NCBI GenBank assembly: GCA_033032865.1
Contig: JAWHQI010000267.1
Location: forward strand, 1,692,501 to 1,756,500
From: Dactylorhiza incarnata
Lineage: Eukaryota; Streptophyta; Magnoliopsida; Asparagales; Orchidaceae
Length of the DNA stretch: 64,000 nucleotides
Reading direction: 5' to 3'
Of this stretch, positions 34,706-46,476 are shown piece after piece. Numbering within the stretch: the first letter of the stretch is position 1; the number at the start of each line of letters is the position of its first letter. The notes beneath the pieces are model-generated. The model saw nothing but the letters and a program-made list of their open reading frames with translations, had not been told where the DNA came from and searched no databases. A program made the position numbers and the translations under genes.

Positions 34706-35036
34706 TGTTAATTGTCACTTTGCACCTTAAAAATCATGTTTTTGCCACATTACATCCTCTAAATACATTTAAGTTGACATTTTGCACCTAAAGTTGAATT
34801 TTGAGAGATATTTTCACATTGCACTCTTCAAATACCTTCATATTCTATTTTTTATACATTTTTGTGAGTTTATCTAATGTTTGATCATGTAAATTGAATA
34901 GATTTTAGTTGATCTCATAATTCGAATATAAAATACCCCTCCAAATTCAGCATAGGGTGCAAAATGCAAATTTAAAAGTATTTTGAGGATGTAATGTGCC
35001 AATTTTACAGATTCGAGATGCAATCTGTCAAAAACT
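34706..35036. mobile_element. MITE with long inverted repeats
   Basis: The left arm (about 34735-34792, ccacattacatcctctaaat) and the right arm (about 34953-35008) are inverted copies with few mismatches. Pairing extends more weakly to both ends. It is about 330 bp with no coding content, in the region upstream of IRE1. Exact ends and TSD were not resolved. Confidence 0.7.
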
Positions 35037-35063
35037 TGATATTCGGGAGGTGCAACAAGGGCA

Positions 35064-35430
35064 ACAACAACAACACTCAAGCCTTTATCCCACTATAGTG
35101 GGGTCGGCTATATGGATCCTTTGTCGACATTGTGTCCTATCTTTAGTCATAATCTCACTAATGCCTAAGTACATCATGTACTTTCTTATAGTTTCATTCC
35201 AAGTCTTTATTGGTCTACCCCTCCCCCGTTTAACATGTCTAGTGACTAAACTCTCACAACACCTAACAGGTGCCTCTAATGGTCTCCTTTTGTACGTGTC
35301 CAAACCATCTTACTCGAGCTTCTCGCATCTTCTCTGCAATTGGTGTCACTCATGTCTTATCCCTAATACATTCATTCTTAATTGTATCCAATCTCGTGTG
35401 TCCAAACATCCACCTAAGCTTTCTCATCTC
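35064..35430 (-). mobile_element. Second RTE LINE copy, strongly 5'-truncated
   Basis: It matches 6850-7215 closely, including the caacaacaacaac tail and the 3' UTR-like gcctttatcccactatagtg. The minus frame reads [18 protein letters not shown]. Only the last ~370 bases of the element are present. A TSD was not evident. Confidence 0.88.
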
Positions 35431-35445
35431 TGGAGTGCAGTCACC

Positions 35446-36390
35446 TTACTGAAAAAATGAATGTCGTTGGATCATCATCAAGGCCGCTTGTGGCGAAGAT
35501 TCGTCAATCTGCGATCTCCTGAATCTCTGGAAATTACCATTAAATTGTCATTGATGAAAAAAAGGTCGTCGGCTCATTGTCCAAATTTTAGAGGATGTTT
35601 CCTCTTCATTCCAAGACTGATGAGGGTGACGGTTCATGAATCTGATTGTCAGATCTTCGACAATATCTATCGGATCATCTTTGTGAAAAAAATAAAAGTT
35701 ATCAGATTGTCTTTGAACATTTGGAAAAGCATCTTCTCATTTTACCAAGATAGTGTGGGGGAGGGCTTGTAATGACTTAATCCTTACAATATCAGAAGTA
35801 TTATCAAATTTAATTCATTATTCCAACTCATATTGAGTTGAACCGTTCTATTTTGTCCTTTTTCACACATGTCCTACGAGCACTTCTCAGGATAAAAAAA
35901 ATATTTGATGCAATCATCTTACCAAAAATTGAAAGTCGTTGGATCATCTGCAAGGCCGCTTGTGGTGAATATTCGTTAATCTGCGATCTCCTGATTCTCT
36001 GGAAATCATCATCGAATTGTTGTGGATGAAAAAAAATAAAGGTTATCAACTCATTGTCCAAATTTTAAGGGATGTTTCTTCTATTCATTCTAGGACCGTT
36101 GAAGGTGATGATTCGTGAATCTGATTGTCAGATCTTCAACAATCTCTGTCGGATCATCTTTGTGAAGAAAATGATAGTTGTCTGATTGTTCTCAAAATTT
36201 TGCAAAAACATCTTCTCATTATCCCGAGATAGTGTGGGGATAATTTGCAAAGACAATCTCTATAATATCAGAAGTATTGTCCACTTTGATTCATCACAAC
36301 ACATATTGAGTTGAAACACACGATTACTTTTTCCCAAGTGACCTACGAGCACTTCTTAAGAGGTCACTCGTCACAAGCCTATTCCCACTA
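35446..36390. repeat. ~470-bp diverged direct duplication
   Basis: About 35446-35900 and 35920-36370 are two copies. They share gtcgttggatcatc, aaggccgcttgtgg, ctgcgatctcctga, ctcattgtccaaattttaNNggatgtttc and the end cctacgagcacttct. They include LTR-like segments (aatatcagaagtatt). No coding content is visible. Confidence 0.75.
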
Positions 36391-36710
36391 GAGCACGTCA
36401 AACTGTGGAACACAACTCCACCACATACTCCGAAAAGGCACATATGATATTTATGTTTCTGGATTTCATACTTAAGCAGAACAATTTTTTCTCCAATTTC
36501 AATGTGAGATTCAGTTCATTCTTATATTTCATTTCACCTAGAAGTTTATCATCCTACAATCCCGCATGGAGCTGTTTGTCTGAGATATACCCCCCTAAAC
36601 ATACTCTTCACCCTCATCGAACCACCATCATCAGATTTGGGATATCGCATGCCCACAACTTTTGCAAGGTTCTTCCTCGAACCACACATCATATTATAGA
36701 AGTTATGGCT
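36391..36710. other. Possible internal sequence of a decayed LTR element
   Basis: It lies just inside the primer-binding-like site at 36710-36723. The short frame 36405-36725 has no domain I recognise. Confidence 0.35.
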
Positions 36711-36970
36711 CTGATACCATCTTAACCCAACCCCGATAATATTAGAAGTATTGTTCACTTTGGTTCAACCGAGTCTATACTAAGTTGAAATGCACTGTTT
36801 TATCATATTTCACAGGTGGCCTATGAGCACTTCCCATGAGGTTATCCATCTCAGGACTTTTCCCACTAGAGTACGCTTAACAACGGAGTTTCCAACATAA
36901 CTACACACTTTCTTTGAAAAGAGCCTCTGATATTGGGTTGGTCGAATCATTACACGATTCGCTATCCAAT
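36711..36970. repeat. LTR fragment beside a tRNA-Met primer-binding site
   Basis: ggctctgataccat (36710-36723) is the minus-strand primer-binding site ATGGTATCAGAGCC. The adjoining cttaacccaaccccgataat tract is the LTR end. Part of this LTR (cctaYgagcacttccca, cccactagag) also appears at 36345-36400, so the two may be ends of one decayed element read on minus. Confidence 0.6.
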
Positions 36971-37255
36971 CATTGGATCTCCCATAAGTAATGTATGAAG
37001 AATGGTTTGGGAGAATTCGATGCCTCACCAATCCAAAACTATTTTTATTTGGGTTTTATTAAGTGGCTTAGATGGAATCTAGTAGTTTTATCGAGAGTTA
37101 TTACTACCCGACATACATTACATCAGTTATTTATTTATGAGTTGATATTTTATGCTATACAAGGCTTGTGGAATTCTCTCATGCAATCGAACAATAAAGT
37201 TGATCAATTTTATTTGGGCGATGTTATTAGCAGTCCTACGACGGCTATTCGCAGT

Positions 37256-37363
37256 CCTAAAAACACTTAAAACAACTATTTGCATTCCTAAAAACACTTA
37301 AAACAACTATTTGCATTCCTAAAAACACTTAAAACAACTATTTGCATTCCTAAAAACACTTAA
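37256..37363. repeat. 31-bp tandem repeat, ~3.5 copies
   Basis: The unit cctaaaaacacttaaaacaa plus ctatttgcatt is repeated with almost no divergence, suggesting recent slippage. Confidence 0.93.
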
Positions 37364-37781
37364 ATTTATTGGACTGTGAATATCAATGGACTGCGTTTAG
37401 CCATTATAGGACTGCTTATCACATTGCCCTTTTATTTCAACATGCTAAATTCTATTGCATAACCGAACAACATAATTTGAATTTCCTGGATCCAATTCCA
37501 TTGTACGCCCGGTTGGATGGAATTGGAATAGGATGTGATATTTGGTTGAATTCCTATTTCTGTCAAAATTAGAATTGGCATAAATTTTAATTTTGATGTT
37601 CAATCACCAAATAAAATTGAGTATGGAATTTTTTTTGATCAATTATGTTATTAGGTAGCATGGAAAAAATTCATTTACATTGTTAATGCTAAGATAAATT
37701 AGTAGTAAATGACACTCAAAATATATCTTAAGATATAATCCATATTAATTAACACTTTACTTTGGATTCATTAAATTATTT

Positions 37782-38055
37782 AGGGTTATTTACCTGGACC
37801 TCCCCTCAAAATTTGCGTAATTACATCTCGCACACCTCTAACTTTTGAAATTACAATCACCCCCTCAATATTTACATTTCATATTAACATACATGCACAA
37901 AAAGCCCCTCTTGAAGATTTACTCCAAGGGGACACTTTTGTGCATGGATGTTATGAAATGTAAACATTGAGGGGAGTTCTTTGTAATTTCAAAAGCTAGA
38001 GGGGTGCAAGCTGTAATTATGCAAACTTCGAGGGGAAGTCCCAATAAATAACCCT
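37782..38055. mobile_element. Palindromic MITE, 274 bp
   Basis: The ends agggttattta and taaataaccct are perfect inverted repeats, and the arms remain complementary over most of the element. It is flanked by attattt on both sides (37775-37781 and 38056-38062). It has no coding capacity. A 7-bp TSD does not settle the superfamily. Confidence 0.82.
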
Positions 38056-38062
38056 ATTATTT

Positions 38063-39041
38063 ATATTAAATGACATTCATCCAACTTTCTTCATTTTCTG
38101 TCCCCCGAGCTTTTACTTTGATTCTTTATTTACCCAACATAGGTGCACTCACTCCTAATGATGATTGTTGTGAGCATATTGGGCCAACATCTATCCAACA
38201 TAAACCTACCACATAATGCCTAATAATGACTAAGAAAAGCCTCCTCTTATGATACCCATGGAAATAACTAGTCAACCCACCTTCTCCCATTCAACCACCT
38301 CCACTACAATATCATGCATTCTACACAAAATCATGATCACCCATGGTAGACTACATTCATGGTGATTTGATAGTCATCATGATCGTATGGGTAAACTTGA
38401 ACCTATCGTTTGTTTTTCTCAACTTAAGTCCAATCCGAATTGAGATAAGACATCACCAATGAGCATGATATCCTTATTGAGAATCATACTCGAATTTTAA
38501 TTTGGTCTTATGAAATCATAAGGTTAGTTGTAAATAAGTCATCAAAATGGAAACAAAATAAAAAGTGATGGCGTGATCAAATTGGTTTAATCAAAGAGAG
38601 GATATGAATATATCAACATATATATTGGTGTATAATGTAGTACTCGATCACATCCAAAGTACGTATATATATCAACTTCATCACTCATTATAGGACCTAA
38701 AGCAAGCACTTTATGTGCGGTCCTAATTCCCAAAGCCTTAACTTGTATTTACATAAGCTTGGGTGTGTCGATTCTCATCATGTTGATATTGTTTCTTTTT
38801 CTTTTTTTGAATCTAGTGGATAGTTACTTATACCGTTCTTGACTTACAAAATTTGAATGAATGTCGCAGACATTCGCACGCAGCTAACTTTTTCTCCCTA
38901 AAATCACTTGTTTTTGTAAATACAAAGAATAAAGAAAAAAATTACCTCTAAAAATTTTCTTTGCTTCTTTGTGGGTGTGAAAACTAATAAATTGAGAGGG
39001 GGTGGGGGGATTTTCTGTACGTGATTCGCACCATGAGCATG
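38063..39041. other. No feature seen
   Basis: AT-rich non-coding sequence without recognisable repeats or domains. Confidence 0.4.
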
Positions 39042-39204
39042 GTACGTGGACCTTATTTTCCTGCAAAATTACAGTTGTAAAAAAATTGTAAGGTGTCTTT
39101 TTTTAACGAATGTATAACTGTATTTTGCTGCAAAAATAAGTGTAAAAATACAGTTGTAACCTAACATTACAACTATAATTTTGCAGGAAAAAAGTCGAAC
39201 GTAC
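39042..39204. repeat. 163-bp inverted repeat
   Basis: The outer arms gtacgtggacc...ttttcctgcaaaatta and the matching taattttgcaggaaaa...cgaacgtac pair with few mismatches. A further acagttgta motif lies inside each arm. It is probably a short MITE; the TSD is unclear. Confidence 0.75.
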
Positions 39205-41361
39205 ATAAAATTAAGGTTTGAATGTAGGAACGAAGAAAAGTGATGAAGAATGAGGATGTTAAGAGCTCAGCAATATTACTGTTTTTTTAAACTTCAATTA
39301 CATAGCCTTTATAAAGGCTTGCACGATTTTTCTAGAAGCAGAAAACTCCAGATAATAACTGCTTATAAAATATTCATTTTCATTTCCATATAATATTGAG
39401 TTTGTTAGTTCTCATATCGATTCCTTTAATTTGTTCATCCAGCTGACATCAACTTATATCATTCTCATAATTATTTATGTTAATGGCTTCAAAATTTTAA
39501 TTTTTATAATTTTCTCGCTCTAAAACTCATCTTTTGGACCTATAAGAAATAAGGAAAGTTCGCTAGCTGTTGCACCGACCAATAACACATTACAAAGATC
39601 TCCATGATACAACATCTACTTACCTAGATTAGTGAGATATAATGTGATATTTTTTACACAAATTTTATTATTGCGACTCTTGTTGTCCATGATCATACTA
39701 AACCCTTCGAAATTGATTGACTTGAGTTGATCTTATTGCTGCGTTTCTAGAAGCGCGGTCTCTCTCCATCTGTTTTATTGTGAGCCTTTAGATTATCTCT
39801 GTCCATCTGTATTATTGTGAGTATTGATCAGCCTATATATATGTGTTTTGTACACTGCCCACTAGCATAGGGGATGTTGCGCGGAATCCAAATGTAACCC
39901 TAGATTCACATGGATTTCGAGCATCTAGGCAAGTTGTAGCAAATATATCAAGATTTTCCATACTTGGCAACTAATTTATATGATTTATCTCCACCATTAA
40001 GCGATGATCGTGTAACTTTTTTTTATAAAGGTGTTTTTTAGTGATGAAAAGTGAAGGGCACGTACAAAACAAAACATCAAATAAAATTCGATATAACCCG
40101 GTGCTCACCAAAAGAAAAATGTATCAAAAACTTGAGGCGAACTTACAAATCTTTTGTAGGTTTAGTTCTGTACGGGCGAGGAGAAGTCGTCTTCGCATAT
40201 TTTTTCTTCTGTTTTGGAAGCTTTTCATAACTCCATGAAGCGGTTAGTGGATAGAGAGATGATCATTGCTTATATCAACATTAACATCATCTCCAGGGCG
40301 AAGATAATTCCTAAAGTATGTCATATCGTTTAGCGCTCGCATGTGAAATAATGACATTGGCAATATTTTCCACATAGACGATGGAGGAACGGATCATTTA
40401 TACGCCTTAAAGACCAAAACAATACGAGGACGATCAACATAATTGTGGGATAGTGTGAAAAGCCCTCGCGCAATCATGGGATGATTCGGTAGATCATTTT
40501 TGTGTGGCAGTAATGTTCAGACTAATAATTTTCCTCAGAATCATGCTCATCTTCCAATTCATTGTTTTCGATATTTATAGTTCTATCATTCTCAGTCCCA
40601 GGAGATTTAGGCAAATTTATTTTCAAAGATTTATTAGGGATCAATTGGAACATAGGTTTTTTTGGTGAGAATCCCTTATAATAATGTAACCTCCAATAAT
40701 ATTAATGATGATAATAGTACGCATAATCTACGGGATCATATAAGAGCGGAGGCGCTTTGTTTTTATTTGATACCCCAACCCTTGCATAATAAAATCTTTA
40801 AAATGTCTTTCAGAAATAAATAATGAAATAATCACGATGAATGAAAAAAAAAACGAAAAATTTGTGATCTAAAAGATACGTTCCATATAAAATATCAAGT
40901 GGATTATGGGTGCAATTGAGTCGAGCTCGTTAAAACAAAATGTAAGCTCATGTCATGCACCTTTGATAATTGATCTAAGATGTTACTTAATACTGATTTA
41001 TTTCAAGGAACAATATATATCATGTATATTTATTTACTTTGTCTATATATTTGTTGTTTAATAATTTATTCTATATTATGTATTTACAATAATTTATAAA
41101 TTGTTATTATCAAATAAAGGTCGTGAGCCGGGTCGTCAAACACGGGCTTGACTTGAGTTCGTCTCTTGCACCCCCGTTGCCAACCAAAAAATAAATAGAC
41201 ACATATGCAAGAACATGGGACCTAGAAACAAGCAAACATTGTGAAAACATTATTGCTCATCATGGTCCCCTCAAACTAAATTAATTCAGAACATGTTGTT
41301 GTTGGCAAAGTTTTTTTAAGTTTTGTTTGCAACCGCTTCAGCATTTTTATTTTTGAACTGA
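39205..41361. other. AT-rich non-coding, no feature seen
   Basis: About 2.1 kb with no credible coding region. Short frames (for example 40041-40238) show no domain. Confidence 0.4.
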
Positions 41362-41443
41362 TGCTTTGTTTGGGATAGCTTTTGTTGATGAGAAAGCCGC
41401 ATTCGAACCGCAAAAGTAGAATTGGGGACGTTTGTTTAATTTA

Positions 41444-42856
41444 GGGCCTGTTTGGGAAGGCTTTTCAGAAAGGAGAAGGAGTGATGGCAAAATGATGGTA
41501 GGAAAAAGTGCTTTTCGAAAATGTCTATTGCAAAAGGAGATCTGTTTGGGTAAACTCCTTTCAAAGAGATTTTCAAAAATAAGAAACACTTAATACACTG
41601 TTTGGTGAATCTCCGTTGCAATGACTTTTTTTATTAAAAATGCAAGCCCGGGCAGAAAAATGTGCGCCCGGAGGAAAATGAGCGCCCGAGCGCGAATTTT
41701 TTACTCGGACGTGCAATTTTCGCCCGAGCGAGCATATTACGCCCGGGCGTGCATATTTCGCCCGGGAAAGCATTTTTCACCCGGGCGCGCATTTTTCTCC
41801 GGGATACGCATTTTTTACACCGGGCGTGCATTTTTCGCCCCGGGCGCGCATTTTTCGCACTGGGCGCGCATTTATTGCCCGTGCTCTCATTTTTGCCGGT
41901 GCGCACAGTTTTTTGTCCGGGCACGCATTTTTCGCTCAACCGAGCATTTTTCGCCCGAACACCCATTTTTGGCCCGGGCTTACATTTTTTCGCCCGGGTG
42001 CGCATTTTTCGCCGGGCGAGCATTTTTTCGTCCGGACGCGCATTTTTCGCCCGGGAGAAAAATGCGCACCCGGGAGAAAAATAAGCGTTTGGGCGAAAAA
42101 ATGCCCGTACGGGCAAAAACTTCTCGCCCGGACGAAAAATGCGCGCCCGTGCGAAAAATGCGCGTCCGGGCAAAAAATGCGCATCCGGACGAAAAAATAC
42201 ACGTCTGGGCGAAAAATGCGCGCCCGGGCGAAAAATGGGCATTCGGGCGAAAAATGTGCATCCGGGCAAAAAATGCGCACCTGAGCGAAAATTGGAACCC
42301 GGGCGAAAAAATGTGAGCTCGGGCAAAAAATGGGCGTTCGGGCGAAAACTGCGTGCCCGGGCGAAAACTGCGCGCCCGGACGAAAAATGCGCGCCCGAAC
42401 GAAAAATACTCGTTTGGGCGAAAATGAGTGCCCGGGCAAAAAAATGGGCTGTCGGGCGAAAAATGCGCGTCCGGGCGAAAAATGCGTGCTCGGATGAAAA
42501 ATGAGCCCCGGACGAAAAATGCGCGCCCGAAAGAAAAATGCGTGCACCGGCGAAAAATGAGAGAACGACCGAAAAATACGCTCCCGGGGCAAAAAATGCG
42601 CACCTGGGGCGAAAAAAGTTCGCACGGGAGAAATGTTTTCGCTCGGACGGAAAATGCACTAACCTTGTATCGGGATGAGAAAGTGCTTTTCGAAAAGGAT
42701 GAAAAGTAAGGGACAAGTGTCTTTTCAAAAAGTGGAGAAAAAAGGAGTTTTCTGTGGTAGCTTTTCCCACCGGTAGACAATCCAAACGGTTTAGTAGGTG
42801 CGGTGGCGTTTTTCAGAAAACGAAAAGGAGCTAAAAAAGTCTTCCCAAATAGGCCC
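41444..42856. mobile_element. Tourist/Harbinger-like element with a giant internal hairpin
   Basis: The termini gggcctgtttgggaaggctt and (reverse complement) gggcctatttgggaagactt are nearly identical and flanked by TTA at 41441-41443 and 42857-42859. The interior consists of about 54 units of a 19-bp GC/AT repeat arranged as two head-to-head arms. No transposase is present. Six-frame open frames up to 383 codons run through it because a 19-bp repeat lacks stops in most frames. Confidence 0.85.
41640..42660. repeat. 19-bp repeat array in inverted halves
   Basis: 41640-42052 reads catttttcgcccgggcgcg-type units. 42053-42660 reads the reverse complement, cgcgcccgggcgaaaaatg. The switch point is the palindrome centred at 42052/42053 (catttttcgcccgggagaaaaatg core, given in part). 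Arms of about 22 and 32 units could fold into one long stem. Confidence 0.92.
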
Positions 42857-44719
42857 TTAGACAGATGTGATAGTAGAGCTTTTTGTAAAAAGACGTTTTT
42901 ACCACTATTTCGTAAGTCGAGCGTGACCAGGTTTATGCTTCCGAGATGCGCGGTTGAGAGGTAACGTGAAATCATTCATGTGCCCCATTGCGCGGCCCGT
43001 GCCCTTACCATTCCAGTTCACTCCTCGTCAATGATTCCCCTTTGCAATTAAGTCGGTGAGTCTAGGTGTTGGAACTGCTACTATAAAGGTTGGTCTTCTT
43101 AATTTGAGCCATTCAATGGAGATAAATGCAATCTTTTGAAAAACTCTCTTTTTCCTTAAAAAAAAATATTTTCTCATCCAGTGGCTACTTCAATTTTAGG
43201 GAGTAATAGTTTATGGATGTATATTTAATGTTTTACCTTTCTAAATCATATGCAGGCCTTTTGTGATTCCAATGGCATAGAAAATATTTAAGCATGTTGA
43301 TGCATGCAATTATTGAAGTGCATAAGTGTAAAAATCTTCAAAGACACTAACATAAATTCTTCAAATAGTTCGCAGCTTTTTTATCAGTGCTTTCCACAAC
43401 TCTATTCTCATCATCGATTTCTCACATCTTTCTCTTCAGCATCAGCTGCCCCAAACAAAGCCTAGAAATTTATGATTATACTTTATGATTATTTGTTTAT
43501 CAAACGTGATTGTTGATTCTTCTTCAAAAATCAGATTCTATAGAATTAATTGCTAAAAAGGACAAAAATGTGTTTTGCACGTGCCGTGGTTTCAGATTTT
43601 TATATTAAATTTTTGAAGACTTCGAAATGGGCCCAAAAAAAAATTTAAGAGGCAAGAATTTGTGGCAAGCAAAGAAGAATAACAAGCAATCATATAAGAG
43701 AGTCAAGAATAAAACGCAAATTTTCAAAACAGTTTGCAGCTTTTTTATTAGTGTTTTTCTAACACTTCTATTCTCAACATTGGTTTCTCACAGCAGCTTT
43801 TTCATCAACGTCAGCTGCCTCAAACAGAGCCTAGAATTTTCTGATTATTACTTAATCAAACATGATTTTTAATTCTACTTTATGATTATTTGTTTATAAA
43901 ACGTGTTTTTAATTCTTCATCAAAAAGCAGATTCTCTAGAATTAATTGCTAAAAAGGAAAATGTGTTTTGCTCGTGCCTGTGATTTCAGATTGATATTAT
44001 ACTTTCGAAAACTTCAAAATGGGCCCAAAAAATTTTAAGAGACAAGAATTTGTGGCAAACGAAGAAGAATAACATGCAATCACATAAGAAACAAGAATAA
44101 AACGCAAATTTTTCAAACAGTCTGCAACTTTCTCATTAGTGCTTTTCTGACACTTCTATTCTTACCATTGAATTTTCACATTAGCTTTCTCATCGACATC
44201 AGTTGCCCCAAACAAAGCCTAAAATTTTATGATTATTATATTATCAAACGTGATTTCTGATTCTACTTTATGATTATTTGTTTATCAAACTTGATTTTTA
44301 ATTCTTCTTCAAAAAGTAGATTCTCTAGAATTAATTGCTAAAAAGGACAAAAATGTGTTTTGCTCGTGCCCTTGATTTCAGATTTTGATATTAAACTTTC
44401 AAAAACTTCGGAATTGGCCCAAAAAAAATTTTTAAGAGAATAATTTATGTGCCAGACATAGAAGAATAACAAACAATCACATAAGAGAATTGAAACGCAA
44501 ATTTTCCAAAGAGTCTGCAACTTTCTCATTAGTGTTTTTCTAACACTTTTATTCTCATCATGAGTTTCTCACAACAACTTTCTCATCGATGTCAGCTGTC
44601 CTAAACAAAGCCTAAAATTTTATGTTTATAATTACTTACGTAATTTCTAATTCTACTTATGATTATTTGTTTATCAAATGTAATTTTTAATTCTTCTTCA
44701 AAAAGCATGTTCTCAAGAA

Positions 44720-44722
44720 TTA
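44720..44722. repeat. TTA TSD, left copy
   Basis: Together with 45890-45892 this reconstitutes gaattaattgctaaaaagg, the sequence found in intact array units, as an empty site. Confidence 0.85.
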
Positions 44723-45889
44723 GGTTCTGTTTGGGACAATTTTTTCTATTCAAAAAATTCTATTCGAACCGCAAAAGCATTTTTTTGGTCGTTTGTTTCG
44801 ATAGCTCTGAGAATAGAGCTTGTAATAAAAAGGCGTTTTAGGTCTATTTGAGAAGTTACGTTGTATGGGTCATGCGCCCGCGGTTCATAAATTGCGCTTC
44901 TTCATTTTTTTCCCATCGCCCTCGACTCCGTTAGGCGAAAGTTCTTCTTCCTCGATCCATGTCACCTCCAACTGCTCCTTCAACGGCGAACTGATTAAAG
45001 ACACCCAAAGCATCGGCGGCATCGCGACTCAGGCATTCATCGCCTCCAGTCCTCGTCGACACGATCCCAACACCTTTCGTACGACGGTCGTTCTCCGCTA
45101 GAGAAGGTTTCTTCCTCCTCTTTTCCTGCATCCAACATTTCGGCACTGTAGCAGTGATCCACTAATCGGTATTGCTAACTAGTAGCAGACATAGCCCCAG
45201 TTACTGGGGTTCTTCCTCATATTGCCTTAGTCGTTTTTTTCCCTCTTCTTCCAGGAACTGGTGTGAGAAGCATCTGCGTTCCCTGAACACACAGCAGGCA
45301 CCGTGTTTAGCTCCTAGTTGCAGCTTCTTTGCAGCAGTCACTAGTTTCTTGAATGCACTCTTTGCAACTTTCAGGTCCGGTACAAATCAATTTTGTGACA
45401 TTTTGGTTCCATTTTTGTTTTTGGTATATATGAAAAGTATGCCTTAAATGCATGTTCCTGAGATTGCTCTCTGATTTATTGTATTTTACTGAGATTGCTT
45501 ACTGATTTGCAAGTGGGGTTAAGCTTGTAAATCTGAAACTGGGCATGCTTTGTGGGTTTGAAATTATGGTTGTTTAATTACGTGTGACATTGTTGTGATT
45601 AGAATTTATGTGAAGAGAAATTGTTATTTGATTAAGCAGACATCTTTTGATTTCAGCACAATTTTTTTGTCATGTGAATCACTTAAGCAATGGGAATGAT
45701 CAAGTAAATTCAATTAAAAGTTGTTTTATCAAACAGTAAATGAAAAAGCTCTATTTGATCAGCACTTAAGCACAAACTCTCCAAACAGTCAGTAAAACTT
45801 TCTCATTACTGTTTTTCTAACAGCTCTATTCTCACAACTCTATTCGATCAGCACCTTTTTCATCAGCATCAACTGTACCAAACAGAGCC
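44723..45889. mobile_element. Tourist/Harbinger-like element inserted in the array
   Basis: The left end ggttctgtttgggac and the right end gtaccaaacagagcc are inverted copies, flanked by TTA. The 1167-bp interior has a GC-richer part at 44870-45110. One frame there (44865-45101, 78 codons, Ser/Thr-rich) has no known domain and may be captured leader sequence. No transposase was found. Confidence 0.82.
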
Positions 45890-46471
45890 TTAATTGCTAA
45901 AAAGGACAAAAATGTGTTTTGCTCGTGCCCGTGGTTTCAGATTGATATTAAACTTTCGAAAACTTCGAAATGAGCCCCCATAAAAATTAAGAGAAGAATT
46001 TGTGGCAAACGAAGAAGAATAACCAAGCAATCACATAAGAGATAAGAATAAAACGAAAATTTTTCAAACAATCTGCAACTTTCGCATTAGCACTTTTCTA
46101 ACACTTCTATTTTAACCATTGGTTTCTCAAGTCAGCTTTCTCATCGGCATCAACTGCCTCAAACATGATTTCAAACAGAGTCTAAAATTTTGGGATTACT
46201 ACTTTATCAAACATGATTTCTAATTCTACTTATGATTATTTGTTGATCCAACGTCATTTTTACTTTTTCAAAAAGCAGATTCTAGAGAATTAATTTCTAA
46301 AAAAAGACAAATTGTTTTGCTCGTGCCCATTGTTTTAGATTGATATTAAACTTTCGAAAACTTTGAAATTGGCCCAAAAATATTTAAAAGACAAGAATTT
46401 GTTGCAAACGAAGAAGAATAACAAGCAATCACATAAGAGACAAGAATAAAACATAAATTTTTCAAACAGAC

Positions 46472-46476
46472 TTCAG
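46472..46476. repeat. TSD TTCAG, left copy (gag-only element 1)
   Basis: Identical to 51246-51250. Confidence 0.9.

Larger units (their letters stand above)
41362..43462. mobile_element. Tourist-like element carrying a nested Tourist-like element
   Basis: The left end tgctttgtttgggatagc and the reverse complement of the right end ggctttgtttggggcagc match. Left subterminal sequence (attcgaaccgcaaaag, cgtttgttt) matches the element at 44723. A second element, 41444-42856, sits inside. After the inner element is removed, the outer sequence reads on through a single TTA. The outer right end is the start of the tandem array from 43463. The outer TSD is not exact. Confidence 0.65.

Noticed and set aside
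34874..35080. Small minus-strand frame upstream of IRE1
   Set aside because: It lies inside the MITE's inverted repeat and has no domain.
41634..42975. Open frames of up to 383 codons on both strands (FRPGAHFSPG-type proteins)
   Set aside because: They run through the 19-bp repeat array. The unit lacks stops in most frames, and the same pseudo-protein appears in several frames and both strands.
44865..45101. 78-codon frame in a Tourist-like element
   Set aside because: Not a transposase and without a recognised domain. It could be captured sequence, but evidence is too thin for a gene call.
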